This document shows, piece after piece, positions 9,473-18,257 of a DNA stretch of 64,000 nucleotides; the first letter of the stretch is position 1, and each line of letters begins with the position of its first letter. The translations under genes were made by a program, and so were the position numbers. The stretch comes from Peribacillus frigoritolerans (GTDB lineage Bacteria; Bacillota; Bacilli; Bacillales; Bacillaceae): contig NZ_SMZY01000001.1 in the NCBI RefSeq assembly GCF_004358755.1, forward strand, positions 868,001 to 932,000. The letters run 5' to 3'. Under the pieces are notes generated by a model. That model searched no databases. It saw nothing but the letters and a program-made list of their open reading frames with translations, and was not told the origin of the DNA.

Positions 9473-10030
9473 CTATTCGAGATTGGCATGTTTGCCATAC
9501 ATTTTAGCAGAGTCTAATCCTTTTTTTTCCATGAAACGCAAGATCAATGCATCATAAAATAATAACATCGTTTGCTCAAAAAGGGACCCCATTGGTTGTA
9601 TGGTCTTATAGTCACTTTCAGATTGATCTTTCGGTGATCCAGGCAATTTAATGATAATATCAGCTAATTTTCCAATCGTGGAGTCAGGGGAAATCGTTAC
9701 AGCTGCGACCGTCCCACCTAAACTTTTTGCTTTTTCAGCGATAGAAACCAAGGTTTTCGTTTCACCTGAACCTGAACCGATGATCAACAAATCATCTTTT
9801 TCTAAATTTGCTGTTACAGTTTCACCGATTACATAAGCATCGATCCCCATGTGCATCATTCTCATCACGAAAGATTTGCCCATAAATCCAGATCTGCCCG
9901 CACCTGCAACAAAGATTTTTTTGGATTCCATAATCTTATTAACCAACTTCTCTGCTTTTTCGTCAGAGATTAAGTCGACGGTCCGACTTAATTCTTGAAC
10001 GACTTCAGCTAAATATTGAGTAGTTTTCAT
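9473..10030 (-). CDS. hxlB: 6-phospho-3-hexuloisomerase
   Basis: Converts D-arabino-3-hexulose 6-phosphate, the HxlA product, to fructose 6-phosphate: the second step of formaldehyde fixation by the ribulose monophosphate pathway. The 185-residue protein is a single SIS sugar-isomerase domain with [14 protein letters not shown] at about residues 41-54 and LLIIGSGSGETKT at about 82-94. It lies 8 bases after hxlA in the same operon. Its sequence (MKTTQYLAEVVQ...) is the intact reference for two decayed copies elsewhere in the window. Confidence 0.95.
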   Translation of the reverse strand: MKTTQYLAEVVQELSRTVDLISDEKAEKLVNKIMESKKIFVAGAGRSGFMGKSFVMRMMHMGIDAYVIGETVTANLEKDDLLIIGSGSGETKTLVSIAEKAKSLGGTVAAVTISPDSTIGKLADIIIKLPGSPKDQSESDYKTIQPMGSLFEQTMLLFYDALILRFMEKKGLDSAKMYGKHANLE

Positions 10031-10038
10031 AGCTATAA

Positions 10039-10671
10039 TTAACCTTGTTTAATCAATTCTTGCATTTTAGCTGCAACTGCTTTTTTATCTTCTTTGCTTG
10101 TGATACCGCCACCTACGATGACAAGATCTGGTTGTACTTTAATCACATCTGGAAGTGTTTCTAATTTGATTCCGCCTGCAATAGCCGTTTTCGCATTTTT
10201 TACAACGCTCTTAATGGTTGCAAGGTCTTCGAAAGAATTTTTTCCTACAGCTTGAAGGTCATAACCTGTGTGAACGCAGATATAATCTACTCCTAGTTCA
10301 TCCAGTTCTTTCGCACGACCTTTAATGTCTTTAACTGCGATCATATCAGCAAGGATTTGTTTACCTTGTTTTTTTGCTTCTTCTACAGCACCTTTAATGG
10401 ACTCGTCTTCAGCTGTACCAAGAATGGTGATGATGTCAGCGCCTGCTGCAGATGCTTGGCTAACTTCATATCCAGCCGCATCCATGATTTTAAGATCAGC
10501 TAACACAGTTAAGTTAGGGAAGGCAGCTTTAACTTCCTTTACTGCTTTAAGGCCTTCATTAATCACAACCGGCGTGCCGATTTCTACAACATCTATATGA
10601 TTTTCCACTTCTTTCACTAATTCAATAGCTCCTGGAATATCTACAAGATCTAATGCTAATTGTAATTTCAT
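10039..10671 (-). CDS. hxlA: 3-hexulose-6-phosphate synthase
   Basis: Condenses formaldehyde with ribulose 5-phosphate to form hexulose 6-phosphate, detoxifying formaldehyde. It is a 210-residue TIM barrel of the orotidine-monophosphate-decarboxylase suprafamily with the metal and substrate motif DLKIMDAAGYE (DxKxxD) at about residue 60 and the phosphate-binding IAGGIKLETLP and VIVGGGIT loops. Start ATG 10671 follows GGAGCGA. It heads the hxlA-hxlB operon and is divergent from hxlR. Confidence 0.95.
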   Translation of the reverse strand: MKLQLALDLVDIPGAIELVKEVENHIDVVEIGTPVVINEGLKAVKEVKAAFPNLTVLADLKIMDAAGYEVSQASAAGADIITILGTAEDESIKGAVEEAKKQGKQILADMIAVKDIKGRAKELDELGVDYICVHTGYDLQAVGKNSFEDLATIKSVVKNAKTAIAGGIKLETLPDVIKVQPDLVIVGGGITSKEDKKAVAAKMQELIKQG

Positions 10672-10800
10672 TTATCACTCGCTCCTTAAATAATAGTATA
10701 AATGTACTGTAAGTTTTCTTTTGTACAGTGTTAGTATTTACAATTAATAGCTATTTACTAACGGTAAGATACTCAGTATACTGATTAAGTTACTAAATTA

Positions 10801-10843
10801 AAAGTATGCACTTTTTTTTCATATAGTATCAAAAAGTATACTA
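10801..10843. promoter_or_regulatory. Candidate HxlR operators, hxlA-hxlR
   Basis: Two elements lie between hxlA and hxlR: AAAGTATGCACTTT (10801-10814), a near palindrome, and ATAGTATCAAAAAGTATACTA (10822-10842). Both recur at the second and third copies of the locus, and the first also upstream of the zinc-ribbon/zwf operon. In B. subtilis HxlR activates hxlAB from two adjacent sites, so an HxlR role is a reasonable inference. Confidence 0.6.
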
Positions 10844-10874
10844 CGGGGAAAAATAAGAATTGGAGGTGAAATGA

Positions 10875-11237
10875 ATGCCGAATCTTGGGGGAAAAGTGTT
10901 TAATTGTGAAAAAGAATTGACTCTTTCGATTATTGGCGGAAAATGGAAAATGTTGGTATTGTGGCATCTGGGAAAAGAAGGAACCAAACGTTTTGGTGAA
11001 CTAAAGACCCTCATGCCTGGTATCACTCAAAGAATGCTTGTTAATCAATTGCGTGAACTTGAAGACCATTTGATTGTTCATCGTGAAGTCTATCCTGTCG
11101 TTCCGCCAAAAGTTGAATATTCACTCACTGAGTATGGAAAAAGTCTGATGCCTATTCTAGAAGCTATGTATGACTGGGGTAAAGGTTATATTGAGAATGT
11201 ATTGGAAAAAGAAACAGAAAACAAATCGCCTTTTTAG
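10875..11237 (+). CDS. hxlR: HxlR-family transcriptional activator
   Basis: A 120-residue MarR-like winged-helix protein of the HxlR (DUF24) family. In Bacillus it activates hxlAB in response to formaldehyde. It has the family core [17 protein letters not shown] (residues 9-25) with its conserved cysteine, then the recognition helix region [16 protein letters not shown] 10875 has GGAGGTG six bases upstream. It is divergent from hxlA. Confidence 0.92.
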   Translation: MPNLGGKVFNCEKELTLSIIGGKWKMLVLWHLGKEGTKRFGELKTLMPGITQRMLVNQLRELEDHLIVHREVYPVVPPKVEYSLTEYGKSLMPILEAMYDWGKGYIENVLEKETENKSPF

Positions 11238-11270
11238 TAAAAAAAAGACTGTCTCCTAGGGGTTTGAACA

Positions 11271-11317
11271 AACCACGGTTAGCTATCTTAATAAAGATAC
11301 TGTCCGTGGTTTTTTTA
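11271..11317 (+). terminator. Terminator of hxlR
   Basis: AACCACGG (11271-11278) pairs with CCGTGGTT (11303-11310), with a nested TATCTT/AAGATA stem inside, followed by TTTTTTAT. Confidence 0.85.
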
Positions 11318-11373
11318 TCTCCACGCATTTATAAGGTTGAAAACACAACATTTAATAAAAGAATCAGTTACTA

Positions 11374-11424
11374 AAAAGCCAAGGGCAGCGAATTTTCTAT
11401 AGTCGCTGTCCTTGGCTTTTTACT
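11374..11424. terminator. Second hairpin after hxlR
   Basis: AAAAGCCAAGG...CAGCGA pairs with TCGCTG...CCTTGGCTTTT across an 11-base loop, giving an 18-bp stem with one mismatch and a T-rich end. It insulates the following operon from hxlR. The stretch 11318-11672 otherwise holds only operator-like sequence. Confidence 0.75.
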
Positions 11425-11446
11425 CTTGATATTGGATTCAAGTTTA

Positions 11447-11508
11447 TAGTGTTATTTTTAACACTATGTTATACCAATGTACCTATATGTTAATAAAGTG
11501 CGTACTTT
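11447..11508. promoter_or_regulatory. Operators upstream of the zinc-ribbon/zwf operon
   Basis: An exact 8-bp inverted repeat TAGTGTTA-TTTT-TAACACTA occupies 11447-11466, and AAAGTGCGTACTTT occupies 11495-11508. The second matches the element found upstream of hxlA, so this operon probably belongs to the same regulon. Confidence 0.6.
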
Positions 11509-11672
11509 CAAAAGGATAACATACGTAATATACTGATTTTGCTCAAGTAATAGCGAGCTTAAAGAATACTACCAAACCTTAAGAGAATAATACTACAAGT
11601 ATGGTGAGATGAAGTGAAACTTCATTAAATAATTTATACATGTTGTTGCTTTTTACCAAAGGAGAGATCCGC

Positions 11673-11837
11673 ATGGGAAAGTTCAAAAATAAGCAGCGAA
11701 AAGTTTGTGAAAGATGTCTAACCATCACCATAAATAATGAAACCTGTCCAAAATGTGGACAATCTCAATTAAGAGAGATCATTATTACCGGACAAGCTGG
11801 GAGAAATAAACGAATCTTACATCCAAAAGCAGGATAA
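11673..11837 (+). CDS. Small zinc-ribbon protein of the RuMP operon
   Basis: A 54-residue basic protein with two cysteine pairs, CERC (about residues 13-16) and CPKC (about 27-30), forming a probable zinc ribbon, then a conserved-looking QAGR segment. ATG 11673 follows AAAGGAGAG; an earlier in-frame start at 11640 has no ribosome binding site. It is the first gene of the zwf-gnd-pgi operon, behind a hxl-type operator. A 45-residue paralogue sits in the same position before the broken zwf copy at 39139, which argues that it is a real, functionally linked gene. No function is known to me; nucleic-acid or protein binding is possible. Confidence 0.75.
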   Translation: MGKFKNKQRKVCERCLTITINNETCPKCGQSQLREIIITGQAGRNKRILHPKAG

Positions 11838-11933
11838 CGCAATAGCGAAAATCCTTGTTGTTTTGTAGAGAATACGAAGAAAATCAGACATTTTTCTATT
11901 TAATAATGCTTTGAAAAAGGGGAGGAATGAAAA

Positions 11934-13388
11934 GTGGATTCTATGACGTTTGTCCTATTTGGGGCAACTGGGGATTTAGCTAAGCGAAAAATCTACCCTG
12001 CCTTGTTTAATTTATATTTGAATCAAAAATTACCAGATTCTTTTTTGATCATTGGTGTAGGAATAGGCGAAATATCTGATGTTGATTTTCAAAACCATGT
12101 AACAGACTCGCTTTACACTTTTTCTAGACACTTGATAAATGATAAATCCGAAAAACAAGAGTTTGTAAAGGCATTTCGTTATTGTCAGTTAGATTTCATG
12201 AATGCTGAAGGGTATAAGAAGTTAGTTGATGTCGTTCAGCAAAATGAAAAAGACCAGAGTATTGAAGAGAATCGAATGTTTTATCTTTCTGTTGCTCCTG
12301 AATTCTTTGATGTAATTGCTTTAAACATAAAGAAGAGTGGCTTAAGTTCGACAAAGGGATGGAAACGATTGATTATCGAAAAACCATTTGGATATGACTT
12401 AAAATCTGCTGAAGATTTAAACGGAAAATTAAGCAAAGCTTTTGAAGAAGACGAAATTTTTCGGATTGACCATTATCTCGGAAAACCAATGGTGCAAAAC
12501 CTTGAAGCCTTGGAATTTGCCAATCCTGTACTGCAATCACTTTGGAACAATCGGTTTATTGCCAATGTGCAAATTACGGCTAGTGAAACGGTTGGTGTAG
12601 AGGAGAGAGCAGGTTATTATGACCAAGCAGGCGCTATTCGTGATATGGTTCAAAATCATATGCTACAGCTGTTGATGATGACAGCCATGCATCTCCCAAA
12701 ACAGATTAGTGCAAAAGATATCCTTCATGAGAAAAGAAAAGTTATGGAATCTCTGAGACCATTACAGAAAAATACTGTAGGTATTCACGTCATTCGTGGC
12801 CAATATGAATCAGGTGAAATAAACGGTACACCAGTAGTCAGATACTTAGAAGAACCTGGCGTTGCTGCTTCTTCTAAAAACGATACATTCATTGCTGCTC
12901 GTCTATGGATTGATAATTCCTTTTGGGACGGGGTACCATTCTATATCCGGACAGGAAAAAGAATGACGGAAAAATTAACGCGGATTGTGATTGAATTCAA
13001 AAACCCATTAAAGAATTTGTATACCAATGAAATCCAAAATGCTGAACCCAATCTATTGGTTATTAATGTAAGTCCAAATGAAGGTGTTTCGTTGCAGTTA
13101 AATAGTAAAAACCCGATAAATGGAAAATTAGAACCTATTGTTGTTGATTTTTCAGCGAATAAAAAAGACGTGCCCGAAGCATATGAACTCTTAATATTTG
13201 ATGCTCTGCGTGGAGATTCTACCTTCTTTGCTCATTGGAACGAAGTGAAATTATCTTGGAAATGGGTTCAGCCTATTTTAGAGACATTTGAGGAAAATAG
13301 TGTTCCACTTCATTCATATCAATCTGGCTCGATGGGACCAGAAGCTGCTCATCGATTATTGGAAGAGGATGGTTATAGATGGTGGTAA
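11934..13388 (+). CDS. zwf: Glucose-6-phosphate 1-dehydrogenase
   Basis: Oxidises glucose 6-phosphate to 6-phosphogluconolactone with reduction of NAD(P). The N-terminal nucleotide-binding loop GATGDLAKRKIYPALF is at residues 9-24. The active-site motif RIDHYLGK with the catalytic histidine is near residue 177. The 484-residue length is normal. GTG 11934 follows GGGGAGGAATG. With hxlA, hxlB, pgi and gnd it completes cyclic oxidation of formaldehyde, which is a better explanation for its location than housekeeping glucose use. Confidence 0.93.
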   Translation: MDSMTFVLFGATGDLAKRKIYPALFNLYLNQKLPDSFLIIGVGIGEISDVDFQNHVTDSLYTFSRHLINDKSEKQEFVKAFRYCQLDFMNAEGYKKLVDVVQQNEKDQSIEENRMFYLSVAPEFFDVIALNIKKSGLSSTKGWKRLIIEKPFGYDLKSAEDLNGKLSKAFEEDEIFRIDHYLGKPMVQNLEALEFANPVLQSLWNNRFIANVQITASETVGVEERAGYYDQAGAIRDMVQNHMLQLLMMTAMHLPKQISAKDILHEKRKVMESLRPLQKNTVGIHVIRGQYESGEINGTPVVRYLEEPGVAASSKNDTFIAARLWIDNSFWDGVPFYIRTGKRMTEKLTRIVIEFKNPLKNLYTNEIQNAEPNLLVINVSPNEGVSLQLNSKNPINGKLEPIVVDFSANKKDVPEAYELLIFDALRGDSTFFAHWNEVKLSWKWVQPILETFEENSVPLHSYQSGSMGPEAAHRLLEEDGYRWW

Positions 13389-13467
13389 AAGAATTATGAT
13401 TATACTTTGAATCCATTACGCTATAGATGAAAAATTCAAAAAATATAGAAATACTCAAGGAGGAGTA

Positions 13468-14364
13468 ATGATGAAGGTCGGATTAATTGGATTAGGAAAA
13501 ATGGGTCTAAACTTAGGAAAGAACTTAATTGACCATAAACATGATGTAGTAGCATTTGATCTAAATACAAATGCTGTTGAAGAAATTAAGAAATACGGGG
13601 CTGAAGGTACATCTAGCTTACAAGATCTTGTTCAATCCATAGAAAAGCCACGAGTTGTTTGGATAATGGTCCCACACTCCGTCGTTGATTCCGTTATTAG
13701 CGAAATCACGCCATTTCTAAGTGAGGGAGATGTCGTCATTGAAGCTGGTAATTCACATTATAAGGAATCCATTCGTCGTTACGAACAGTTGAAGAAAGTT
13801 GGAGTGAGCTATATGGATGCAGGTACTTCTGGGGGAATGGAAGGTGCCCGCTATGGTGCTTGTTATATGATTGGTGGAGATCCTGAAGCGTGGAGCATTG
13901 TCGAGCCGATTTTTAGAGATACAGCTGTAGAGAATGGGTATTTATATGCTGGAAAAGCAGGCAGTGGTCACTTCCTAAAAATGATTCACAATGGAATTGA
14001 ATACGGAATGATGGCTGCGATTGGAGAAGGATTTGAAGTATTAGAAAAAAGTGAATTCGATTTTGATTATGAAAAGGTAGCAAAAGTTTGGAATAATGGT
14101 TCGGTTATTCGTTCTTGGCTCATGGATTTAACAGAACACGCGTTTTCTAAAGATGCAAAATTAGATGAAATTAAAGGCATTATGCATTCATCTGGTGAAG
14201 GGAAATGGACAGTAGAAACAGCATTGGATCTTCAAGCTGCTACCCCTGTTATTGCTATGTCTTTATTAATGCGTTATCGTTCCTTAGACAATGATACCTT
14301 TACAGGTAAAGTGGTTGCTGCTTTGCGAAACGAATTTGGTGGACATGCTGTGGAAAAAAAATAA
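13468..14364 (+). CDS. gnd: 6-phosphogluconate dehydrogenase, short form
   Basis: Oxidatively decarboxylates 6-phosphogluconate to ribulose 5-phosphate and CO2, regenerating the formaldehyde acceptor. The N-terminal Rossmann motif is [12 protein letters not shown] (residues 5-16). The substrate and catalytic segments are [16 protein letters not shown] and [16 protein letters not shown], the latter with the catalytic lysine. At 298 residues it belongs to the short class (as B. subtilis YqeC, about 297) rather than the roughly 470-residue class. ATG 13468 (or 13471) follows AAGGAGGAG. It lies third in the operon. Confidence 0.92.
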   Translation: MMKVGLIGLGKMGLNLGKNLIDHKHDVVAFDLNTNAVEEIKKYGAEGTSSLQDLVQSIEKPRVVWIMVPHSVVDSVISEITPFLSEGDVVIEAGNSHYKESIRRYEQLKKVGVSYMDAGTSGGMEGARYGACYMIGGDPEAWSIVEPIFRDTAVENGYLYAGKAGSGHFLKMIHNGIEYGMMAAIGEGFEVLEKSEFDFDYEKVAKVWNNGSVIRSWLMDLTEHAFSKDAKLDEIKGIMHSSGEGKWTVETALDLQAATPVIAMSLLMRYRSLDNDTFTGKVVAALRNEFGGHAVEKK

Positions 14365-14395
14365 GAATAGAAGCATATATAAAGGAGAAATTTAT

Positions 14396-15733
14396 ATGAC
14401 CATTTCATTTGACTTTTCGAACGCATTATCTTTCATGAAAGAGAGTGAGGTAAATCATTTAGGTGAATTTGTACGAGTTTCTCATGGTTATCTTCATGAA
14501 AAGAAAGGTCCCGGATCGAATTATCTTGGGTGGGTTGATTTACCTTTAAACTATGATAAAGATGAATTCGTGCGCATTAAGCAAGCTGCAAAGAAAATTC
14601 AAAATCAATCAGATGCTTTGATTGTGATTGGCATCGGCGGTTCGTATTTGGGTGCAAGATCAGCTATAGAAGCTTTGTCCCATAGCTTTCATAACCAAAT
14701 GAATGATAGGACAAAAGTGTATTTTGCCGGTCACAATATCAGTTCTACTTATATATCTCATTTATTTGAACTATTAGAGGGGAAAGATATCTCTGTTAAC
14801 GTCATTTCCAAATCAGGAACAACGACAGAGCCAGCCCTTGCTTTCCGTATTTTTCGTGACTATATGGAGAAAAAATACGGAAAAGAAGAGGCGAGAAAAC
14901 GTATTTTTGCCACTACAGATCAGGAAAAAGGCGTATTAAAAAAGCTCGCAGACAAAGAAGGATATGAAACGTTTGTCATTCCAGATGATGTAGGTGGAAG
15001 GTATTCTGTGCTAACAGCAGTTGGTCTCTTACCAATTGCCGTAGCAGGACTTGATATTGATCGTATGATGGAAGGGGCAGCAGCAGCAGCCCATAAATAC
15101 AACAATCCTGATTTATTGACAAATGAGAGCTATCAGTATGCTGCGGTCCGAAATGTACTTTACAATAAGGGAAAAGCAATTGAAGTGCTTGTTAACTATG
15201 AGCCCTCCCTTCACTACGTATCGGAATGGTGGAAGCAGCTGTTTGGGGAAAGTGAAGGAAAAGATCAAAAGGGGCTTTTCCCTGCGTCCGTCGATTTTTC
15301 AACGGATTTGCATTCCATGGGACAATATGTACAAGAAGGTCGGCGAAACCTTTTAGAAACGGTTTTACAGATTAAGAACCCTCGAATTGAAGTGACTATT
15401 CAGGAGGATCCAGAAAATATTGATGGATTAAACTTCCTGGCTGGTAAGACGATGGATGAAGTCAACAAAAGGGCATTTCAGGGTACCCTTATTGCCCATA
15501 TAGATGGAGAAGTACCTAATCTCGTGATTGAACTGGATGAAATGAATGAATACACTTACGGTGAGTTGGTTTACTTTTTTGAGAAGGCATGTGGAATTAG
15601 CGGCCATCTATTAGGAGTTAACCCATTTGACCAGCCAGGAGTAGAAGCATACAAAAAGAATATGTTTGCTTTACTTGACAAACCTGGTTTTGAAGTTGAA
15701 AAAGCTACTCTCATGGAGCGTTTATCAAAATAA
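14396..15733 (+). CDS. pgi: Glucose-6-phosphate isomerase
   Basis: Interconverts fructose 6-phosphate (from HxlB) and glucose 6-phosphate (for Zwf). The 445-residue protein has the short Gram-positive length. It shows the phosphosugar-binding [14 protein letters not shown], the [10 protein letters not shown] loop, [14 protein letters not shown] and the C-terminal catalytic region. ATG 14396 follows AAAGGAGAA; the longer open frame back to 14291 overlaps gnd and is not used. It is last in the zinc-ribbon-zwf-gnd-pgi operon. A housekeeping copy may exist elsewhere in the genome. Confidence 0.93.
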   Translation: MTISFDFSNALSFMKESEVNHLGEFVRVSHGYLHEKKGPGSNYLGWVDLPLNYDKDEFVRIKQAAKKIQNQSDALIVIGIGGSYLGARSAIEALSHSFHNQMNDRTKVYFAGHNISSTYISHLFELLEGKDISVNVISKSGTTTEPALAFRIFRDYMEKKYGKEEARKRIFATTDQEKGVLKKLADKEGYETFVIPDDVGGRYSVLTAVGLLPIAVAGLDIDRMMEGAAAAAHKYNNPDLLTNESYQYAAVRNVLYNKGKAIEVLVNYEPSLHYVSEWWKQLFGESEGKDQKGLFPASVDFSTDLHSMGQYVQEGRRNLLETVLQIKNPRIEVTIQEDPENIDGLNFLAGKTMDEVNKRAFQGTLIAHIDGEVPNLVIELDEMNEYTYGELVYFFEKACGISGHLLGVNPFDQPGVEAYKKNMFALLDKPGFEVEKATLMERLSK

Positions 15734-15903
15734 TTATATCTGATTGGTTTTGTATTAATATAAAGATTGTTACCAAAAACCATATTTTTTGTAACAACGT
15801 TTATGAGACTGATGCTTGATATTACAAATTTTACAGGTTACCAAAAGTTTTACCAAAAAACAAAATGAAGCCTCTTGTACAATTAGATTATAAAATTTTC
15901 ATT

Positions 15904-16060
15904 ATGATAATCGGTTATATTCGAGTTTCGACAGATGACCAAAATTTAGACCGACAAATTATATTACTTTCTGAGTACAGCTGTTAAAAAATGGTTCAAG
16001 AGAAATTTACCGGGACTACAAAGAATAGAGATGGACTTAACTGATTACTAGATGTCATAT
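15904..16060 (+). pseudogene. Serine resolvase/invertase N-terminal remnant
   Basis: Translation from ATG 15904 gives MIIGYIRVSTDDQNLDRQI, the start of a Tn3-type serine recombinase with its catalytic serine. A stop comes soon after, at 15985. In another frame the sequence continues as EKFTGTTKNRDGLN, stop, LLDV, which corresponds to the later resolvase text. It is broken by a frameshift and a stop codon, and nothing after about residue 60 remains. Confidence 0.75.
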
Positions 16061-16111
16061 AGTGTAGCACCTCATTCATTCAATGGTTTTTTTACACGGA
16101 GGGGATTTTTC

Positions 16112-16351
16112 ATGGCAAAAAAAGGACAAAAATTTCGAGCATATCCAGAGGAATTTAAGGTTAAAGCAGTATTAGAGTATGTAAATAGTTCGGAAATCTA
16201 TCAGGCTGTTTCAGACAAACTGAGTATGCTTCACTCAAGCCAATTAAAAGTATGGGTGAAAAAGTGGAAGATCAGCGAGTCTTTTAATGAGAGAGGGACG
16301 GGTGGCTCAAAGCCTTTATGTTTTATACTAAAGGATAAGATTAATAGTTAA
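16112..16351 (+). mobile_element. IS3-type transposase OrfA fragment
   Basis: MAKKGQKFRAYPEEFKVKAV begins a helix-turn-helix OrfA of IS3/IS150-like elements. SSQLKVWVKKW is the recognition region. The frame runs 79 residues but diverges after about residue 60 and no OrfB follows, so the element is dead. ATG 16112 has GGAGGGG upstream. I found no terminal inverted repeats. Confidence 0.65.
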
Positions 16352-16378
16352 TAATAACAAAATGATGTTTTAAAGACT

Positions 16379-16430
16379 AACCAAAAGACCGCAAAGTTTC
16401 TTTAGAATCTCTGCGGTCTTTTGGTTATTA
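16379..16430. terminator. Terminator downstream of the broken hxlB
   Basis: AACCAAAAGACCGCA (from 16379) pairs with TGCGGTCTTTTGGTT (to 16426). Its location matches the terminator that ends the intact hxlB. Confidence 0.8.
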
Positions 16431-16448
16431 CATTCTTAGGAAAATCTT

Positions 16449-17002
16449 TTATTCAAGATTGGCATGTCTGCCATACATCTTATTGGTATCTAATTCCTTT
16501 TTCTCCATGAATCTCAAGATGACGGCATCATAAAAAAGTAATAGGGTCTGCTCAAATAGTGAGCCCATTGGCTGGATGGTTTTATAATCGCCCTCTGATT
16601 GGTCTTTCGGTGATCCAGGCAACTTATTAATGGTGACATCTGCTAACTGTCCAATAGTGGAATCAGAGAATATCGTGACAGTTGCAATTTTACCACCAAT
16701 GCTTTTTGCTTTTTCAGCCATGGAGACTAAGCTTTTGTTTCCCCGGATCCGATGATTAAGATATCCTCTTTTTCAAAGTTGGGAGTTACCGTTTCACCAA
16801 TTACATAAGAATCAATTCCCATATGCATCATCCGCATGGAGAAGGATTTGCCCATGAATCCTGATCTGCCTGCACCGGCGACAAAAAGCTTTTTCGATTC
16901 AAGTATCCCGTTGACGAGTTTTTCAGCTTCTTCATTTGCGATTAAGTCAGCTGAATGATTAAGCTCTTTTAAGTTTTCTACTAAATATTGTGTCGTCTAC
17001 AT
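16449..17002 (-). pseudogene. hxlB: Second hxlB copy, inactivated
   Basis: The product aligns along its whole length with the intact 6-phospho-3-hexuloisomerase. Its second codon is TAG (16997-16999), where the third copy at 37 kb has CAG, so a single C-to-T change explains it. A one-base loss in the A run of the ETKSLV region (near 16734) breaks the frame again; the third copy keeps the correct run there. The C-terminal part is open from 16721 to 16449. Function is lost. Confidence 0.88.
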
Positions 17003-17009
17003 CTTAGGA

Positions 17010-17657
17010 TTAACCTGCTGTAACCGTTTGTTCTTTGATCATTTGTTGCATTTTGGCAGCAGCAGCTTTTATATCTGCTTGTCCAGTAATCCCGCCTCCT
17101 ACAATGACAAGGTCTGGATTTACTTTAATGACTTCTGGAAGTGTTTCTAGTTTAATGCCGCCAGCGATGGCCGTTTTAGCGTTTTTAACCACACTTTTGA
17201 TGGTTTGTAGATCTTCAAAAGAATTTTTTCCGACTGCTTGAAGATCGTAGCCCGTGTGAACACAAATATAATCCACGCCCATAGCATCCACTTCTTTAGC
17301 ACGTCCAGCAAGGTCTTTTACCGCTATCATATCGACAAGGATTTTTTTACCTTGTTTTTTCGCTTCTTCTACAGCACCTTTAATCGACATATCTTCCGCC
17401 GTTCCAAGAATAGTGATGATATCAGCACCTGCTTCGGAAGCTTTCATCACTTCATATCCAGCAGCATCCATAATTTTCAGGTCTGCTAATACTTTTAAGT
17501 TAGGGAATGCTTCTTTTACTGCCTTTACAGCATGAAGACCTTCGTTGATCACAACCGGTGTTCCGATTTCTACTATATCAATATGCTCCTCTACTTCTTT
17601 TACCAATTCGATTGCTTCTGGAATGTTGACTAAATCTAATGCTAATTGTAACTCCAT
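17010..17657 (-). CDS. hxlA: 3-hexulose-6-phosphate synthase, second copy
   Basis: An intact 215-residue paralogue of the synthase at 10039. It has the same DLKIMDAAGYE metal and substrate motif, the phosphate loops, and a five-residue C-terminal extension (TVTAG). No disabling change is visible although its partner hxlB and its regulator hxlR are both broken. Its upstream region keeps the hxl-type operators. It could still raise formaldehyde-fixing capacity, with the isomerase supplied by the first locus. Confidence 0.9.
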   Translation of the reverse strand: MELQLALDLVNIPEAIELVKEVEEHIDIVEIGTPVVINEGLHAVKAVKEAFPNLKVLADLKIMDAAGYEVMKASEAGADIITILGTAEDMSIKGAVEEAKKQGKKILVDMIAVKDLAGRAKEVDAMGVDYICVHTGYDLQAVGKNSFEDLQTIKSVVKNAKTAIAGGIKLETLPEVIKVNPDLVIVGGGITGQADIKAAAAKMQQMIKEQTVTAG

Positions 17658-17799
17658 CTATGTTTCACTCCTCAATTTTTTAGTTTGTTGCACAGTAGTA
17701 ATAATGCCCATTGCTCACTTTCATTTCACATGGCAACTGTAACCAATGCTCTTGTTAACAATGGTACAGTGTTAGTATAGTATGTATATTAAAATTATA

Positions 17800-17843
17800 T
17801 AAGTACGCACTTTATTTTTACATAGTGTTAAATAGTATACTAT
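17800..17843. promoter_or_regulatory. hxl-type operators, second locus
   Basis: TAAGTACGCACTTTA (17800-17814) and ATAGTGTTAAATAGTATACTA (17822-17842) repeat both elements found between the first hxlA and hxlR, in the same order and spacing. Confidence 0.6.
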
Positions 17844-17876
17844 TTGTTATTCAATATAGAAGTGGAGATGAAACAA

Positions 17877-18100
17877 ATGTCACGTATGCAGGACAAAATG
17901 TTTAACTGTGAAAATGAATTAACCCTTTATGTTATTGGCGGTAAATGGAAAATACTGAAGTTGTGACACTTAGGAAAAGAGGGAATGCAGCGATTTGGTG
18001 AGCTGAAACAGTAATCGATTCCATGTATTGAAGGGGTAAAAACGATATGGATAATGTGATGGATACACCTATAAATAAAACTACATCTAATTAAAGAGAA
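17877..18100 (+). pseudogene. hxlR: Second hxlR copy, inactivated
   Basis: From ATG 17877 the frame reads [19 protein letters not shown] and then TGA where the intact protein has tryptophan (LWHLGKEG). Recognisable text (HLGKEGMQRFGELK) continues and then a second stop comes. The C-terminal half is not recognisable. It lies divergent from the second hxlA, as in the intact locus. Confidence 0.85.
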
Positions 18101-18168
18101 TGGTTTCATGAAGAAGAGAGTAGAACCACAAACTCAACAGGAAATGTATGTAGGCATTTTAATCAATC

Positions 18169-18201
18169 TTGACAATTTTATCTGTAACATTTAGTATTAC
18201 A
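18169..18201 (+). promoter_or_regulatory. Promoter and Rrf2-type operator of the 18.3-kb regulator
   Basis: TTGACA (18169-18174) and TAGTAT (18192-18197) are 17 bases apart. TGTAAC-N7-ATTACA (18183-18201) covers the -10 element, which suggests autorepression by the Rrf2 protein encoded just downstream. Confidence 0.7.
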
Positions 18202-18257
18202 GTGCGTTAATTCATCATTTAAAATTAATACAAGGACTAATTACAAGGAGGCAGGCC

